NCBI GenBank assembly: GCA_026004615.1
Contig: BPJM01000004.1
Span: forward strand, 62,001-126,000
Length of the DNA stretch: 64,000 nucleotides
Origin: Planctomycetota bacterium
GTDB lineage: Bacteria; Planctomycetota; J058; J103
Direction of reading: 5' to 3'
Program-made: the position numbers and the translations under genes
In this document: positions 30,840 to 40,059 of the stretch, in pieces
Layout of the letters: each line of letters opens with the position of its first letter
How positions within the stretch are numbered: position 1 is the stretch's first letter
The notes under the pieces: generated by a model
Told to the model about the DNA's origin: nothing
The model's input: the letters and a program-made list of their open reading frames with translations, nothing else
Databases searched by the model: none

Positions 30840-30869
30840 ACGGTAGCAGCTGCGGAGCGCTGTGGTCAA
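30840..30869 (-). promoter_or_regulatory. Leaderless-type promoter of rnd
   Basis: Minus strand: TTGACC (5/6), 18-nt spacer, TACCGT, then 6 nt to GTG 30833. Confidence 0.5.
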
Positions 30870-30975
30870 GCGCCCTGCACCCGCGGGAGCGCCGGATGGT
30901 GCGGCGGGCGGCGGCTCGCATCCCATGGGGCGGCCCCTTGCGGGCGGCGCGGCTGGACGGCGCGCCCTGCATCGC

Positions 30976-30981
30976 GATAAT
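30976..30981 (+). promoter_or_regulatory. -10 box for lat
   Basis: GATAAT (5/6) with only a poor -35 (CTGGAC at 17 nt). Predicted leader ~27 nt holding GGAGG 6 nt before the lat ATG. Confidence 0.4.
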
Positions 30982-31014
30982 AGGGCGCTTTCGAGGAGAC
31001 ACCGGAGGTCGCGC

Positions 31015-32334
31015 ATGGTACCCGCTGCCCAGGTCCACGACGTCCTGCGCCGCCATATCCTGGTCGACGGCCTGCCGCTGGTGCTGGACTACGAACGCAG
31101 CCATGGCTCGTGGCTGGTCGACAAGGTGAGCGGCAGGCGATACCTCGATTTCTTCAGCTTTTTCGCCTCGCAGCCGATCGGCTACAACCACCCCGCGACG
31201 CAGGAGGCGGACTACGAGCGGCGGCTGTTGCAGGCGGCGAAGCTCAAGCCTTCCAGCTCGGACATCTATACCGAGCACTATGCCTCGTTCCTGCAGACGT
31301 TCGCCGAGATGGGAATCCGGAACGACTTCCGCCACGCGTTCTTCATCGCGGGGGGGGCGCTTGCCGTCGAGAACGCGCTCAAGGCGGCGTTCGACTGGAA
31401 GGTGCAGAAGAACCTGGCGGCGGGCCGCGGCGAGCTGGGCAGCCGGGTGATCCACTTCCGCCACGCCTTCCACGGCCGGAGCGGCTACACCCTGAGCCTG
31501 ACCAACACCGCGGATCCGCGCAAGTATCGCTGGTTTCCCAAGTTCGATTGGCCGCGCATCGACCCGCCGGCCATGCGCTTCCCGGTGAGCCCGGAGGCGA
31601 TCGCCGAGGTCGAGGCCGAGGAGCGGCGCGCGCTGGCTGCGATCGAGGCGGCGATCGCGCGCCACCCCCACGACATCGCGGCGATCATCGTGGAGCCGAT
31701 CCTGGCCGAGGGCGGCGACAAGCACCTGCGTCCGGAGTTTTTCGCCGGGCTGCGCCGGTTGTGCGACGAGCATGAAGTGATGCTGGTGTTCGACGAGGTG
31801 CAGACCGGAGTGGGGCTCACCGGCTCGTTCTGGGCGTGGGAACAGCTCGGGGTCAAGCCGGACCTGCTCGCCTTCGGCAAGAAGATGCAGGTCTGCGGGG
31901 TGCTGGCCACCGAGCGGATCGACGAGATAGAGACCAATGTGTTTCGCGTTCCCTCGCGGATCAACTCGACCTGGGGACCGGATGTGACCGACATGGTGCG
32001 CGCGGAGCGTTACCTCCAGATCATCCGCCAAGAAGATCTGATCGCGAACGCGCGCCGGCAGGGCGAGGTGCTGCGCGCGGGGCTGGAAGAGCTGTGCGCG
32101 CGCCATCCCGGGGTGCTCTCGGCGGCGCGCGGGCGCGGGCTCATGTGCGCGTTCGACGCCGACACCCCGGCCCGCCGCGACCGCATCAAGGAGGAGGCGT
32201 TCGCACGGGGGCTGTTGCTGCTCGGCTGCGGCGAGCGTTCGATCCGCACCCGCCCCTTCCTCGATGTGCGCGCCGAGGAGATCGAGCGCTTCCTGGAGAT
32301 CGTCGACGAGGCGGTGCGGGCGAGCACCGGCTGA
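31015..32334 (+). CDS. lat: L-lysine 6-aminotransferase
   Basis: 439 residues, class III PLP aminotransferase of the lysine epsilon-aminotransferase family: lysine + 2-oxoglutarate to allysine (cyclising to piperideine-6-carboxylate) + glutamate. ATG 31015 has GGAGG at 6 nt. Features: FFSFFASQPIGYNHP, FHGRSGYTLSLTNT, IVEPILAEGGDKHL, VFDEVQTGVGLTG, and the PLP lysine in FGKKMQVCG. In actinobacteria the enzyme feeds beta-lactam or ectoine-like routes; elsewhere it serves lysine catabolism or the stress response. No such pathway gene is adjacent here, so the role stays open. Confidence 0.92.
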   Translation: MVPAAQVHDVLRRHILVDGLPLVLDYERSHGSWLVDKVSGRRYLDFFSFFASQPIGYNHPATQEADYERRLLQAAKLKPSSSDIYTEHYASFLQTFAEMGIRNDFRHAFFIAGGALAVENALKAAFDWKVQKNLAAGRGELGSRVIHFRHAFHGRSGYTLSLTNTADPRKYRWFPKFDWPRIDPPAMRFPVSPEAIAEVEAEERRALAAIEAAIARHPHDIAAIIVEPILAEGGDKHLRPEFFAGLRRLCDEHEVMLVFDEVQTGVGLTGSFWAWEQLGVKPDLLAFGKKMQVCGVLATERIDEIETNVFRVPSRINSTWGPDVTDMVRAERYLQIIRQEDLIANARRQGEVLRAGLEELCARHPGVLSAARGRGLMCAFDADTPARRDRIKEEAFARGLLLLGCGERSIRTRPFLDVRAEEIERFLEIVDEAVRASTG

Positions 32335-32397
32335 GGGCACGCACGCCGGCGCCCGGCGGCGCCCGGCAGGAGGCGAGGTCTGCCGGCGCTGCCGCGG

Positions 32398-32994
32398 TCA
32401 GTTGAGCTCCGGGCAGGGCGGCAGCTCGGCGGTCAGCACATACACCCCGCCCTTTTTGCGCAGCGCTTCCGACCAGAGCTCGGCGCTCGGCACGTCGAAG
32501 ACCAGGCGCGCATCTCCTTCGACCAGGATCCAGCCGCCCGCCTCCAGCTCGCGCTCCAGCTGGCCCTCGCCCCAGCCGGCGTAGCCCGCGTAACAGCGGA
32601 ACAGATCGCGCCCCGGGGTGTGCGGGCTCGCCAGGAGCGCGCGCAGCACCTCGGCGTCACCGACCAGCCGGATGCCGTCGATGATCGGCTTGCCATCCAG
32701 CGTCGGCTCGCGGTGCAACACCAGCAGGTGATCGGTCTGCACCGGGCCGCCGACGTATACCCGCTCGGTGCGCCCCAGCGCTTCGGGGATCTGCGCGCAG
32801 ACCTCGCCGATCGCGTGCTCGGTCACGCGGTTGAGCACCAGTCCGAGCGCGCCCTGCGGGGTGTGCTCGCACAGCAGCACCACCGTCCGGAAAAAGTTCG
32901 GATCGATCAGGCCCGGCGCGGCGACGAGCAGCATCCCGCGGCGAAGTGCCTCGGCCATGGCTCCTGCACCGTCCAGCTCGACCTCTCGCACCAT
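32398..32994 (-). CDS. yqgE: YqgE/AlgH-family protein
   Basis: 198 residues, UPF0301. Family signature complete: GMLLVAAPGLIDPNFFRTVVLLCEH, GALGLVLNR, VYVGGPVQ, RCYAGYAGWGEGQLE. The molecular role is not established; a homologue was linked to alginate regulation in Pseudomonas. ATG 32994 starts one base after the end of the EamA gene (translational coupling); an in-frame ATG at 32958 with AGGAG directly before it is the alternative start. Confidence 0.93.
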   Translation of the reverse strand: MVREVELDGAGAMAEALRRGMLLVAAPGLIDPNFFRTVVLLCEHTPQGALGLVLNRVTEHAIGEVCAQIPEALGRTERVYVGGPVQTDHLLVLHREPTLDGKPIIDGIRLVGDAEVLRALLASPHTPGRDLFRCYAGYAGWGEGQLERELEAGGWILVEGDARLVFDVPSAELWSEALRKKGGVYVLTAELPPCPELN

Positions 32995-32995
32995 A

Positions 32996-34048
32996 TCACA
33001 ATCCGCCTCCCGGCGGGAGGTCGTGCACCCCGCGCCGGCGCTCCTCGTGGCGCGCCGCCAGCACCGCCAGCAGAACCAGCGCGGTGCCGGCCAGCACCCC
33101 GGGGCCCAAGGGCTCGCCGAGCGCCAGATGCCCTGCCCACAGCGCCACCACGGGATTGACGTAGGCGAAGCTGCCGGCGAGCGCCGGGCCCGTATGCCGG
33201 ACCAGCCAGGCGTACGAGGTGAAGCCGAGCACGCAGCTGAACACCGTCAGGTAGCCGAGCGCCAGGCCCGCCCGCCCGGCGAAGCCCCCCAGCTCCAGCG
33301 CCCCCCACTCCCCTCGGCCCGCCGCCAGTACCGCCATCGCCACCGCCCCCCACATGAGGTGCAGCCCCGTGGCCGCCAGCAGCGAGCGCGGCCCGGGCTC
33401 GCGCTCGCGCCGGAGCAGCGCCGAGCCGAGCGCCCAGCCGGCGGCGCTGGCGAGCGCGGCCGCAAACGCCGCCGCACGCCGCCCCGGCGGGGCCGGCCCC
33501 AGGACCCCCTCGCCTCCTGCCCCGGCGACCAGCACCGTGCCCGCGATCCCGCAAGCCGCGGCCAGCCAGGCCGCAGGCCCCACCGCGCCGCGCTCCAGCA
33601 CCCACACCATCAGCACCATGAACAGCGGGGTGGTCGCGCCGAGCACCGCGACCTGGCCGGAGGGCAGATACTGGGTCGCCCAGATCACCCCCCCGTCGCC
33701 CAGTCCCATGAGCAGCAGTCCGACCGGCGCCGCGCGCACCACCCCCCGAAGGCGCGGCCAGGGCAAGCCGCGCCAGCGCGCGAGCACGAGCAGCGCCGTC
33801 CCGGCGAGCGCAAACCGCAGCGCCGCGGCCGCGAACGGCGGCAGGCCCTCGATCGTCCAGGCGATCGCGACGTAGCTGGTGCCCCAGACGAACCAGACCA
33901 CCCCCAGGTGCAGCGCGAGCACCAGCGCGCGCGCCGGGCTCGCCGCGCCGATCGGTGCCACGCCCGGCAGCGCCGCCGCCGCCGGCAGCGCCTGCCCGCC
34001 CGCGCCGCTTCCGCCCTCGCCCCTCGCCGCCGGCGCGGCCATACGCAT
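32996..34048 (-). CDS. EamA/DMT-family transporter
   Basis: 350 residues, ten transmembrane helices in two five-helix EamA repeats (~35-185 and ~195-325). The first helix reads VVWFVWGTSYVAIAWTI, and VNPVVALWAGHLALGE marks the second repeat. Drug/metabolite transporters of this group export amino acids, polyamines or similar small molecules; substrate not readable. The start is one of two close ATGs (34048 or 34042), neither with a strong ribosome binding site. Followed by yqgE without a gap, and 13 bp from the feoB stop, so all may share the feo transcript. Confidence 0.85.
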   Translation of the reverse strand: MRMAAPAARGEGGSGAGGQALPAAAALPGVAPIGAASPARALVLALHLGVVWFVWGTSYVAIAWTIEGLPPFAAAALRFALAGTALLVLARWRGLPWPRLRGVVRAAPVGLLLMGLGDGGVIWATQYLPSGQVAVLGATTPLFMVLMVWVLERGAVGPAAWLAAACGIAGTVLVAGAGGEGVLGPAPPGRRAAAFAAALASAAGWALGSALLRREREPGPRSLLAATGLHLMWGAVAMAVLAAGRGEWGALELGGFAGRAGLALGYLTVFSCVLGFTSYAWLVRHTGPALAGSFAYVNPVVALWAGHLALGEPLGPGVLAGTALVLLAVLAARHEERRRGVHDLPPGGGL

Positions 34049-34061
34049 CCCAGCCGCCGGC

Positions 34062-36167
34062 TCACAGCCCCAGGGCACGAGCGCCGTGGTAGGTCGCGAA
34101 GGCGGCGAGCCAGGCGAACGCTCCGAAGGCGATGAACTGCACCAGGGGCAGCAGCCGCGAGCCCGTCTCGCGGGCCACCACCGCGAGCGTCGAGACGCAC
34201 TGCAGCGCGAAGGCGTAGAACACCAGCAGTGCCAGCACCATGGGCAGGGTGTAGACCGGCGAGCCGTCGGGCCAGCGCTGCGCCTGCATCGCCGCGCGCA
34301 ATCCGCCGGCGTCCTGCGCATCGCCCACGGCATAGACCACGGCCATGGTGCTCACGAAGACCTCGCGCGCCGCAAACGAGCCGATGATCCCGATGCCGAC
34401 CTTCCAGTCGAAGCCCAGCGGCGCCAGGACTGGCTCGATCGCCCGGCCGAGCCGGCCCGCCGCGCTCTGCGCGAGCTGCAGCTGCGCTGCCTGTGCCGGC
34501 GGGGTGCCGGGCGGCGGCTCCAGGCGCGGGAAGCTGGCCAGTGCCCACAGCGCCACCGCGGCGCAGAAGATCAGGGTGCCCGCCCGCCGCAGGAACGCGC
34601 CCGCGCGCACCTTGAGCCGCAACAGCACCGTGCGCAGGGTGGGCATCCGGTACGGCGGCAGCTCCAGCATGCCGCTCAGCCGCTCGGGCGGCCGGCCGAA
34701 GCGCTCGATCAGCAGCGCGAACAACGCCGCCCCGCCCATGCCGGCCAGATACAGCCCCAGCAGCACCAGACCCTGCAGGCTCAGCACGCCGAGAACCGCC
34801 TTCGCCGGCACGAACGCCGCGATCAGCAGGGCATAGATCGGCAGGCGGGCACTGCACGTCATGAGCGGCGCCAGGAAGATCGTCACCATCCGCTCGCGCC
34901 GGTCCGGGATGGTGCGGGCCGCCAGGATGCCCGGGATCGCACAGGCGAACGACGACATGAGCGGCAGGAACGCACGCCCGCTCAGCCCCAGCGCCTTGAG
35001 CGGGCGGTCGACGATGAAGGCGGCGCGCGTCAGATAGCCGGTGTCCTCCAGCAGCCCGAGCCCGAGGAACAGGATCACGATCTGGGGCAGGAACACCACG
35101 ACCGCCCCCACTCCCGCGATCACCCCATCGGCCAGGAACTGCGACCAGAGCCCCTCGCCCCGCACCAGCTCCGCCAGCGCCGCGAAGCCCGCCTCCAGCA
35201 GGTCCATGAGCGGGGCCGCCCAGGCGAACACCGCCTGGAACAGCAGCCCCATCACCAGCACGAAGATCGCCGGGCCCAGCACCGGGTGCAGCAGCACCCG
35301 ATCGAGCCGATCGCTGCGCCGGCGCGCGCGCGCGGCGCGCTGGGCCTCCGGCCCCGCCGCCATGGCCGCCCAGCGATAGCGGGCCTCGATCTCGCGCTGG
35401 CGCAGCTGCGGATCGGCGGCGCGCAACGCCACCAGCACCGGCCAGCGGCGAGGGGCGCGATCGAGCACCGGCCCCAGCTGCCGCTCCTCGGGTGCTGACA
35501 GACGCCAGCAGCGGCGCGGGGACGAGCCCTGCCGTGCGGCCGCCACCGCCTCCTCGAGCAGCTGTTCCAGCCCTGCGCCGCTGCGCGCCACCGTCTCGAC
35601 ACAGCGCACGCCGGCGGCGCGTTCGATCGCGCGCGCATCGATCTCGATGCCGGCCGCGCGCGCCTCATCCACCATGTTGAGCGCGACGACCACCGGCACC
35701 CCGCAGTCCAGCGCCTCGGAGAGCAAAAACAGGTTGCGCCGCAGGTTGGTCGCATCCACGACCACGATCGCGGCATCGGGCGGGGGCTCGGGCTCGGCGG
35801 CCGCGCCCCTGCCCTGCGCCCGGCCCGCCACCGGCTCTGCGCCCGCCAGCTCGCCGCACAGATAGCGCGCGACGATCTCCTCATCGAGCGCGTCGGGAAC
35901 CAGGCTGTAGGCACCCGGCAGGTCGACCAGCTCGACGGCCGCCTCGCCGCCCGCCTGCCGCAGGCGCGCGCGCCCGAGCTTGCGCTCGACGGTGACGCCG
36001 GGGAAGTTGCCGACGCGCTGGTGCAGCCCCGTGAGGCGGTTGAACAGCGTGGTCTTGCCGACGTTGGGGTTGCCCACCAGCGCGATGCGCAGCGGCCGGC
36101 GCGCACCCTGCGCGGCGGCAGCCGCTGCGGGCTGGGCAGCGGGTACGCTGGCGGCAGCGGGCATCAT
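34062..36167 (-). CDS. feoB: Ferrous iron transporter FeoB
   Basis: 701 residues. After an Ala/Pro-rich lead, the N-terminal GTPase has G1 GNPNVGKTTLFN, G2 in GNFPGVTVE, G3 DLPGAYSL and G4 NMVDEA. A linker leads to the polytopic membrane domain (from ~270) with the Gate repeats (FLPLMSSFACAIPGI, SCSARLPIYALL and SFAAREVFVSTMA). It takes up Fe2+ across the inner membrane under low oxygen or reducing conditions. The start overlaps the feoA stop by ATGA, so the two are co-translated. FeoC is not seen. Confidence 0.95.
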   Translation of the reverse strand: MMPAAASVPAAQPAAAAAAQGARRPLRIALVGNPNVGKTTLFNRLTGLHQRVGNFPGVTVERKLGRARLRQAGGEAAVELVDLPGAYSLVPDALDEEIVARYLCGELAGAEPVAGRAQGRGAAAEPEPPPDAAIVVVDATNLRRNLFLLSEALDCGVPVVVALNMVDEARAAGIEIDARAIERAAGVRCVETVARSGAGLEQLLEEAVAAARQGSSPRRCWRLSAPEERQLGPVLDRAPRRWPVLVALRAADPQLRQREIEARYRWAAMAAGPEAQRAARARRRSDRLDRVLLHPVLGPAIFVLVMGLLFQAVFAWAAPLMDLLEAGFAALAELVRGEGLWSQFLADGVIAGVGAVVVFLPQIVILFLGLGLLEDTGYLTRAAFIVDRPLKALGLSGRAFLPLMSSFACAIPGILAARTIPDRRERMVTIFLAPLMTCSARLPIYALLIAAFVPAKAVLGVLSLQGLVLLGLYLAGMGGAALFALLIERFGRPPERLSGMLELPPYRMPTLRTVLLRLKVRAGAFLRRAGTLIFCAAVALWALASFPRLEPPPGTPPAQAAQLQLAQSAAGRLGRAIEPVLAPLGFDWKVGIGIIGSFAAREVFVSTMAVVYAVGDAQDAGGLRAAMQAQRWPDGSPVYTLPMVLALLVFYAFALQCVSTLAVVARETGSRLLPLVQFIAFGAFAWLAAFATYHGARALGL

Positions 36168-36424
36168 GCGTCCGCAGCCGGCCCGATCCGGATGTGGGCC
36201 GCCAGCTCGCGGCGCAACGACAGCCGGTAGCCGCCGACATCGACCTCGAGCGGATCGCCGAGGGGGGCGCGCCGCACCACGCGCACCGGGGTGCCGGCCA
36301 CGAAGCCCATCTCGAGCAGCCGGCGCCGCGCCAGGCCCGCGCCGTTCACCTCGAGCACCACCCCGCCCTGCCCGGGCCCCATCTCGCTCAGCTGCGCACC
36401 GCGCGCGGGTTCGCCCGCTCCCAT
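36164..36424 (-). CDS. feoA: FeoA, SH3-like partner of FeoB
   Basis: 86 residues with the FeoA fold signature: LARRRLLEMGFVAGTPVRVVRRAPLG in three short beta-strand phrases, then DPLEVDVGGYRLSLRRELA. FeoA is needed for FeoB activity in other bacteria. ATG 36424 has GGAGGAG ~10 nt upstream and its TGA overlaps the feoB ATG. A few residues of N-terminal extension are present; nothing else unusual. Confidence 0.93.
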   Translation of the reverse strand: MGAGEPARGAQLSEMGPGQGGVVLEVNGAGLARRRLLEMGFVAGTPVRVVRRAPLGDPLEVDVGGYRLSLRRELAAHIRIGPAADA

Positions 36425-36608
36425 GGTGGACGCTCTCCTCCGCCCGCCGCACCGCTCGGGCAGCATGGGCAGGCCGCTCATCCTACGCGGTGTGTCAAGC
36501 CGACCCAGCCGTATCCATGCGGTGCGGCGCCGCGCCACAGTCCCCGAGCTGCCGCCAGCCCGCACGCGCGCCCGCTGCGGACCGGCGCGCAGCGATCGGG
36601 TGACTTTC

Positions 36609-36621
36609 TTGCGGTCCGCAA
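36609..36621. promoter_or_regulatory. Perfect 13-bp palindrome upstream of feoAB
   Basis: TTGCGG-T-CCGCAA, a perfect 6-1-6 inverted repeat ~185 bp before the feoA start and ~210 bp from the FAD gene end. It does not match the classic Fur box (GATAATGATAATC). It may be an operator for feoAB or a chance structure in the otherwise featureless 242-bp gap. Confidence 0.3.
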
Positions 36622-36666
36622 TCGCAATGCCAGCATGGGCGGCGCCCTGCGGGCCCCGCGCTACCC

Positions 36667-38400
36667 CTATGCGAGCGCCCTGGCGAGCAGCCGCACCGCC
36701 CGGCGTGCGCTCCGGATCGCGAAGGTCATACCGGCGCCGTTGTCCACGTAGTCGCCGGCGAAGGCGATCCGTCCCAGCCGGCTCGCCGAGTGCGGCAAAA
36801 GCCGCAGCACATCTCCCTGCCCCGCCACCGCGCCCGGTCGTGGATAGGGCAGCGCCGTGCCGGCGTAGGCATACACCCGATCCTCGCCTGCGCGGTAGCC
36901 CGCCGCGGGGCTCATGGTGCCGGGCCAGAGCTGCTCCACCGCGTCGCGCACCTGCGCGAGCGCCGCCTGCGGCGCGCTCTGCCAGAGCGAGACGAACGCC
37001 TGGGCGTCGCGGCCGCTGATCAGCACCACCAGCGCCGCGGCGCTCGAGCCCGGATCCTGCGCGTGCACGACCGCGATCGAGCCGGCCACCAGATCGGTCG
37101 TCACGAACGCCTGCCCGCATGCCCCGGGACCTCCCGGACAGTGCCGCTCCCAGGGCCGCCGCTCGAAGAAGAAGACCACCTTGACGTAGCTGGTGTAGGG
37201 GTACTCCGCGATCAGCGCGCGCTTGCCGGCGGACAGACCACCGGGAAACGAGATCGCGCGCAGCCGCCAGCTCGGCACCGCCACCACCGCGCCCGCGGCG
37301 GCGAAGCTCTGCCCGGCGCGCGTGCTCACGCGGACCGCTCCCCGGGCGAGCTGCTCGATCGCCACCACCTCGGCGCCGGTCACGATGCGCGCTCCCAGCG
37401 CGCGCAGCGCCGAGTCGTAGGCCTGGACCAGCCGGTCGTTGCCGCCCGGGATGCGGTAGAACCCGAGCGGATCCAGCCCCCGGGGGCCGCTGCCCGGGGC
37501 GCGCGACCAGCTCTGGTCGTACATGGCGAAGAAGAGCTCGTCCAGGCCGTACAGCGCCGAGACGTCCTCGATCGATACCCCGTTCTCGTCCTCGAAGTAG
37601 GCCTCGATGAGCCGGAGCGCGTCGGGGTGGAGATCGAGCTGCGGCCCGCGCAACAGCTCGCCCAGCGTCATCGCATCCAGCTGCCGCGCCGCCGGATGGC
37701 TCGTCCGCCAGATCGGGACCTCGATCTGCTCGTACAGCGGTCCCAGCACCGCTTCCAAGGTGCCCCCGCTCGCCAGCTGCTGCACTGCACGCGCCGCGAG
37801 CCGCCCGCTCAGCTCGCCGGCGTCCGCGCTCTCGCGCAACCCGCCTTGCCAGCGGAACAGCGCGCCGCCCGGCGCCACACTGGTGCGCAGATAGAGAAGA
37901 TCGCTGCCCCGCACCGCGACCGGCCGCACGTCCAGGCCGGTGCGGGCGCTGAGCTCGAATGCCGCCTCGATGACGTCTTCATCCGTGCCGGCGATGAACT
38001 CCGCGCCGGCCTCCACGATCAGGCTGGGCTCGAACGCCGCCGCGAACGAGGCCACGCGCCCGCCGAGCAGCTGCCGCGCACCGGCTGGCCGTTCGGCGAG
38101 CGAGCCCGCGCGCTCGAGCAGCGTCACCTCGCCGCCCTGGCGGGCGATCTCGTAGGCGGCGGCCAGCCCCGCCAGCCCCCCGCCGACCACCACCGCGCTG
38201 GAGATGGCCCCGCTGTCCGCGCCGCCGCTCGAGCAGCCGCCGTGTGCCGGTGGCCACATCGCTGCTCCGCCCGCCGCCGCCAGCCACTGCAAGAACCGCC
38301 GCCGCCCCAGCCGCAGCTGGGCGCGCCGGCGCGGCGGGACGCCCGCAGCCGGCCCCCGCCCCGCAACCCCGGAGCCGCGGTGCGCCCCGTGCCCCTGCAT
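36667..38400 (-). CDS. Tat-exported flavin amine-oxidase-type oxidoreductase
   Basis: 577 residues. A twin-arginine signal is visible at ~31-50 (LGRRRFLQWLAAAGGAA), so the folded, FAD-loaded enzyme would be exported. Next is the FAD Rossmann motif VVVGGGLAGLAAAYEIA with ERAG at the second strand end, then the amine-oxidase core (IVEAGAEFI, VVAVPSWRLRAI) and the C-terminal FAD-binding IAFAGDYVDNGAG. It may act on an amine, polyamine or carotenoid-like substrate; the family covers all. ATG 38400 has GGAGGG ~12 nt upstream, and TACACT at 38444-38449 could be its -10. Confidence 0.87.
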   Translation of the reverse strand: MQGHGAHRGSGVAGRGPAAGVPPRRRAQLRLGRRRFLQWLAAAGGAAMWPPAHGGCSSGGADSGAISSAVVVGGGLAGLAAAYEIARQGGEVTLLERAGSLAERPAGARQLLGGRVASFAAAFEPSLIVEAGAEFIAGTDEDVIEAAFELSARTGLDVRPVAVRGSDLLYLRTSVAPGGALFRWQGGLRESADAGELSGRLAARAVQQLASGGTLEAVLGPLYEQIEVPIWRTSHPAARQLDAMTLGELLRGPQLDLHPDALRLIEAYFEDENGVSIEDVSALYGLDELFFAMYDQSWSRAPGSGPRGLDPLGFYRIPGGNDRLVQAYDSALRALGARIVTGAEVVAIEQLARGAVRVSTRAGQSFAAAGAVVAVPSWRLRAISFPGGLSAGKRALIAEYPYTSYVKVVFFFERRPWERHCPGGPGACGQAFVTTDLVAGSIAVVHAQDPGSSAAALVVLISGRDAQAFVSLWQSAPQAALAQVRDAVEQLWPGTMSPAAGYRAGEDRVYAYAGTALPYPRPGAVAGQGDVLRLLPHSASRLGRIAFAGDYVDNGAGMTFAIRSARRAVRLLARALA

Positions 38401-38555
38401 GCCGGAGCGGCCCTCCGCTCTGCTCGCCTCGTCCCTGAAAGCAAGTGTAGTGCGGCGCGCTGGTGCGCGCAGGCCGGCGGGCAGGAGCGCGCCGCCTCGA
38501 GCGGCACGAACCGATCTCCGGCGGCAGCGCGCACCGGCGTCCTGGCGGCGGGCGC

Positions 38556-39845
38556 TCAGGGCCGCGGCGTCACGTCGACGAGCTGGAAGGAGACCGGCCC
38601 CCAGGTGCGGGCCAGCCGCGCCACCTGGTAGGGCGAGGTGAGCACGCTGGCGGCGGGCCCGGTCGGCCGGCTGGTCTCGATCCAGAGCTCGAGCTCGCCG
38701 TCTTCCAGCAGCTGCGCGCGCGCCAGGCGGATCGAATACCCCCCGCTGGGCTGAACCCCCAGCATCGCGAAGACCGCCTGCTGCGTCGCCGGATCGAGGG
38801 GCTGCAGCGGCGGGGTGCCGATGTAGCCCGCATACAGCGCATCGTAGCCCTGCGCGTCGCGCACCACCTCCACCGCCGGTTGTGCGCCTTGGTAGGCCGC
38901 CTGCTGTCCGCTGTCCAGCTCCTCGATCGACAGATCGACGCGCTGCTCGGCGCGCACCGGGCGCCAGGCGCGGCTCACGCGCAGGATCTGGAATGGGGTC
39001 TCGCTCTGCTGCGGTGGCGGCGCCCCGCCCACCTGGCGCTCGATCGCATAGTCGACGCGCACCACCCCGCGCTGCGGATCGTCGATCAGCCGGTGCGTCG
39101 CGACGCGATGGCCCGCGTCCGGAAAATAGCCGCCCAGCACCGCGACGACCATCTCCTGGCTGAAGTCGACCGCCGGGATGGGATCCGAGGTGTGCCGCTG
39201 CCAGAACGCATCGAAGCTCAACAGGTCGCCGAAGGCGAGCAGCTCGCCCTGGTAGGCCGGATCGCCCGCGCCGATGTTGCTGTGCGCGCCCTCGTGCAGC
39301 ACCTCGAAGTCCAGCCGCCGCTGGTGGTGCACCACGAGCTTCGCCCCGGCGGGCGGCCTCGGGATCGAGACGATGTCGAACGGCGCGGTCGGCACCGCCA
39401 CGCGCCGCCGCCAGCTGCCGGGAGCGAACTCGCGCACCGTGACGTGGAGCTCGGTGCGCGCGGCATCGAGGGCGACCCGCACCACCTCGACCGCGTAGCC
39501 AGGACTCGGCCGCGCCCCGAGGAAGATCCCCACGATGGCGTAGTCGTGGAAGTTGAACCGGGGCGCCGGACTGGTGTTGTTCGTGTGCTGGTTCCAGACC
39601 GCGTCGAAGGCGATCGGATCGGTGATCAGCTCCTCGCGCGGGCTGGTGATGCCGGACTGCTCGCCCTGCGCGATCGAGGCGAAATCGAGCCCGCCGAGCG
39701 CGGCCGGGCTGCTGCCGCCGCCGCCCGTCGCGCTGCCGACCGAACGGCCGCCGCTGCCAGCTCCGCACCCCAGCAGCGCCGCCGCCGCCAACACCCCCGC
39801 CAGCCTGCTCGCCCACCGCCTCGCGCCAAGCCGACCGCCGATCAT
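38556..39845 (-). CDS. Lipoprotein with three PrcB-like repeats
   Basis: 429 residues, lipobox AAAALLGC at ~Cys27; ATG 39845 has GGAGGGC at 8 nt. Three domains resemble the PrcB C-terminal domain (~85-160, ~185-265, ~310-390). Each has the order x-x-F/Y-D-A-x-W/Y then F-S-Q-E-M-V-V-A-V-L-G or F-H-D-Y-A-I-V-G-I-F-L-G then G-Y-x-V/I. In the treponemal system PrcB partners a dentilisin protease; here no protease gene is adjacent. Tandem triplication in one lipoprotein is unusual. It precedes the Tat flavin oxidase in the same direction after 155 bp, so it may or may not share a transcript. Confidence 0.75.
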   Translation of the reverse strand: MIGGRLGARRWASRLAGVLAAAALLGCGAGSGGRSVGSATGGGGSSPAALGGLDFASIAQGEQSGITSPREELITDPIAFDAVWNQHTNNTSPAPRFNFHDYAIVGIFLGARPSPGYAVEVVRVALDAARTELHVTVREFAPGSWRRRVAVPTAPFDIVSIPRPPAGAKLVVHHQRRLDFEVLHEGAHSNIGAGDPAYQGELLAFGDLLSFDAFWQRHTSDPIPAVDFSQEMVVAVLGGYFPDAGHRVATHRLIDDPQRGVVRVDYAIERQVGGAPPPQQSETPFQILRVSRAWRPVRAEQRVDLSIEELDSGQQAAYQGAQPAVEVVRDAQGYDALYAGYIGTPPLQPLDPATQQAVFAMLGVQPSGGYSIRLARAQLLEDGELELWIETSRPTGPAASVLTSPYQVARLARTWGPVSFQLVDVTPRP

Positions 39846-40059
39846 CCCGGTGCCCTCCGATTGCGGGCGCACAGCCCCTCACCCGTAGCCGGGGCAACTG
39901 GTATGCCGGGCCACCGCGCGTGGCCTGCGGCGCCGGCGTCGACGCAACGCTTTTTCGGAACGATAGATACGTGATGTCCCGGCCGCTGCAGGCCTGCCGC
40001 CGTCGTGTTGCAGGCGGGGCGGCCTGCACCGGAACTGAAGCGCATCGAAGGCGCCGCGT

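Noticed and set aside
28591..32340. 1249-codon open frame on the minus strand across the TPR, rnd and lat genes
   Set aside because: It is a shadow of three well-recognised genes; the translation is Arg/Ala/Gly-rich noise.
36425..36666. Fur box upstream of feoAB
   Set aside because: No sequence resembling GATAATGATAATC was found; only an unrelated GC-rich dyad is present.
36667..40029. 1120-residue reading of the flavin oxidase with a long N-terminal extension
   Set aside because: The extension covers the PrcB-like lipoprotein gene in another frame; the Tat signal fixes the start near 38400.
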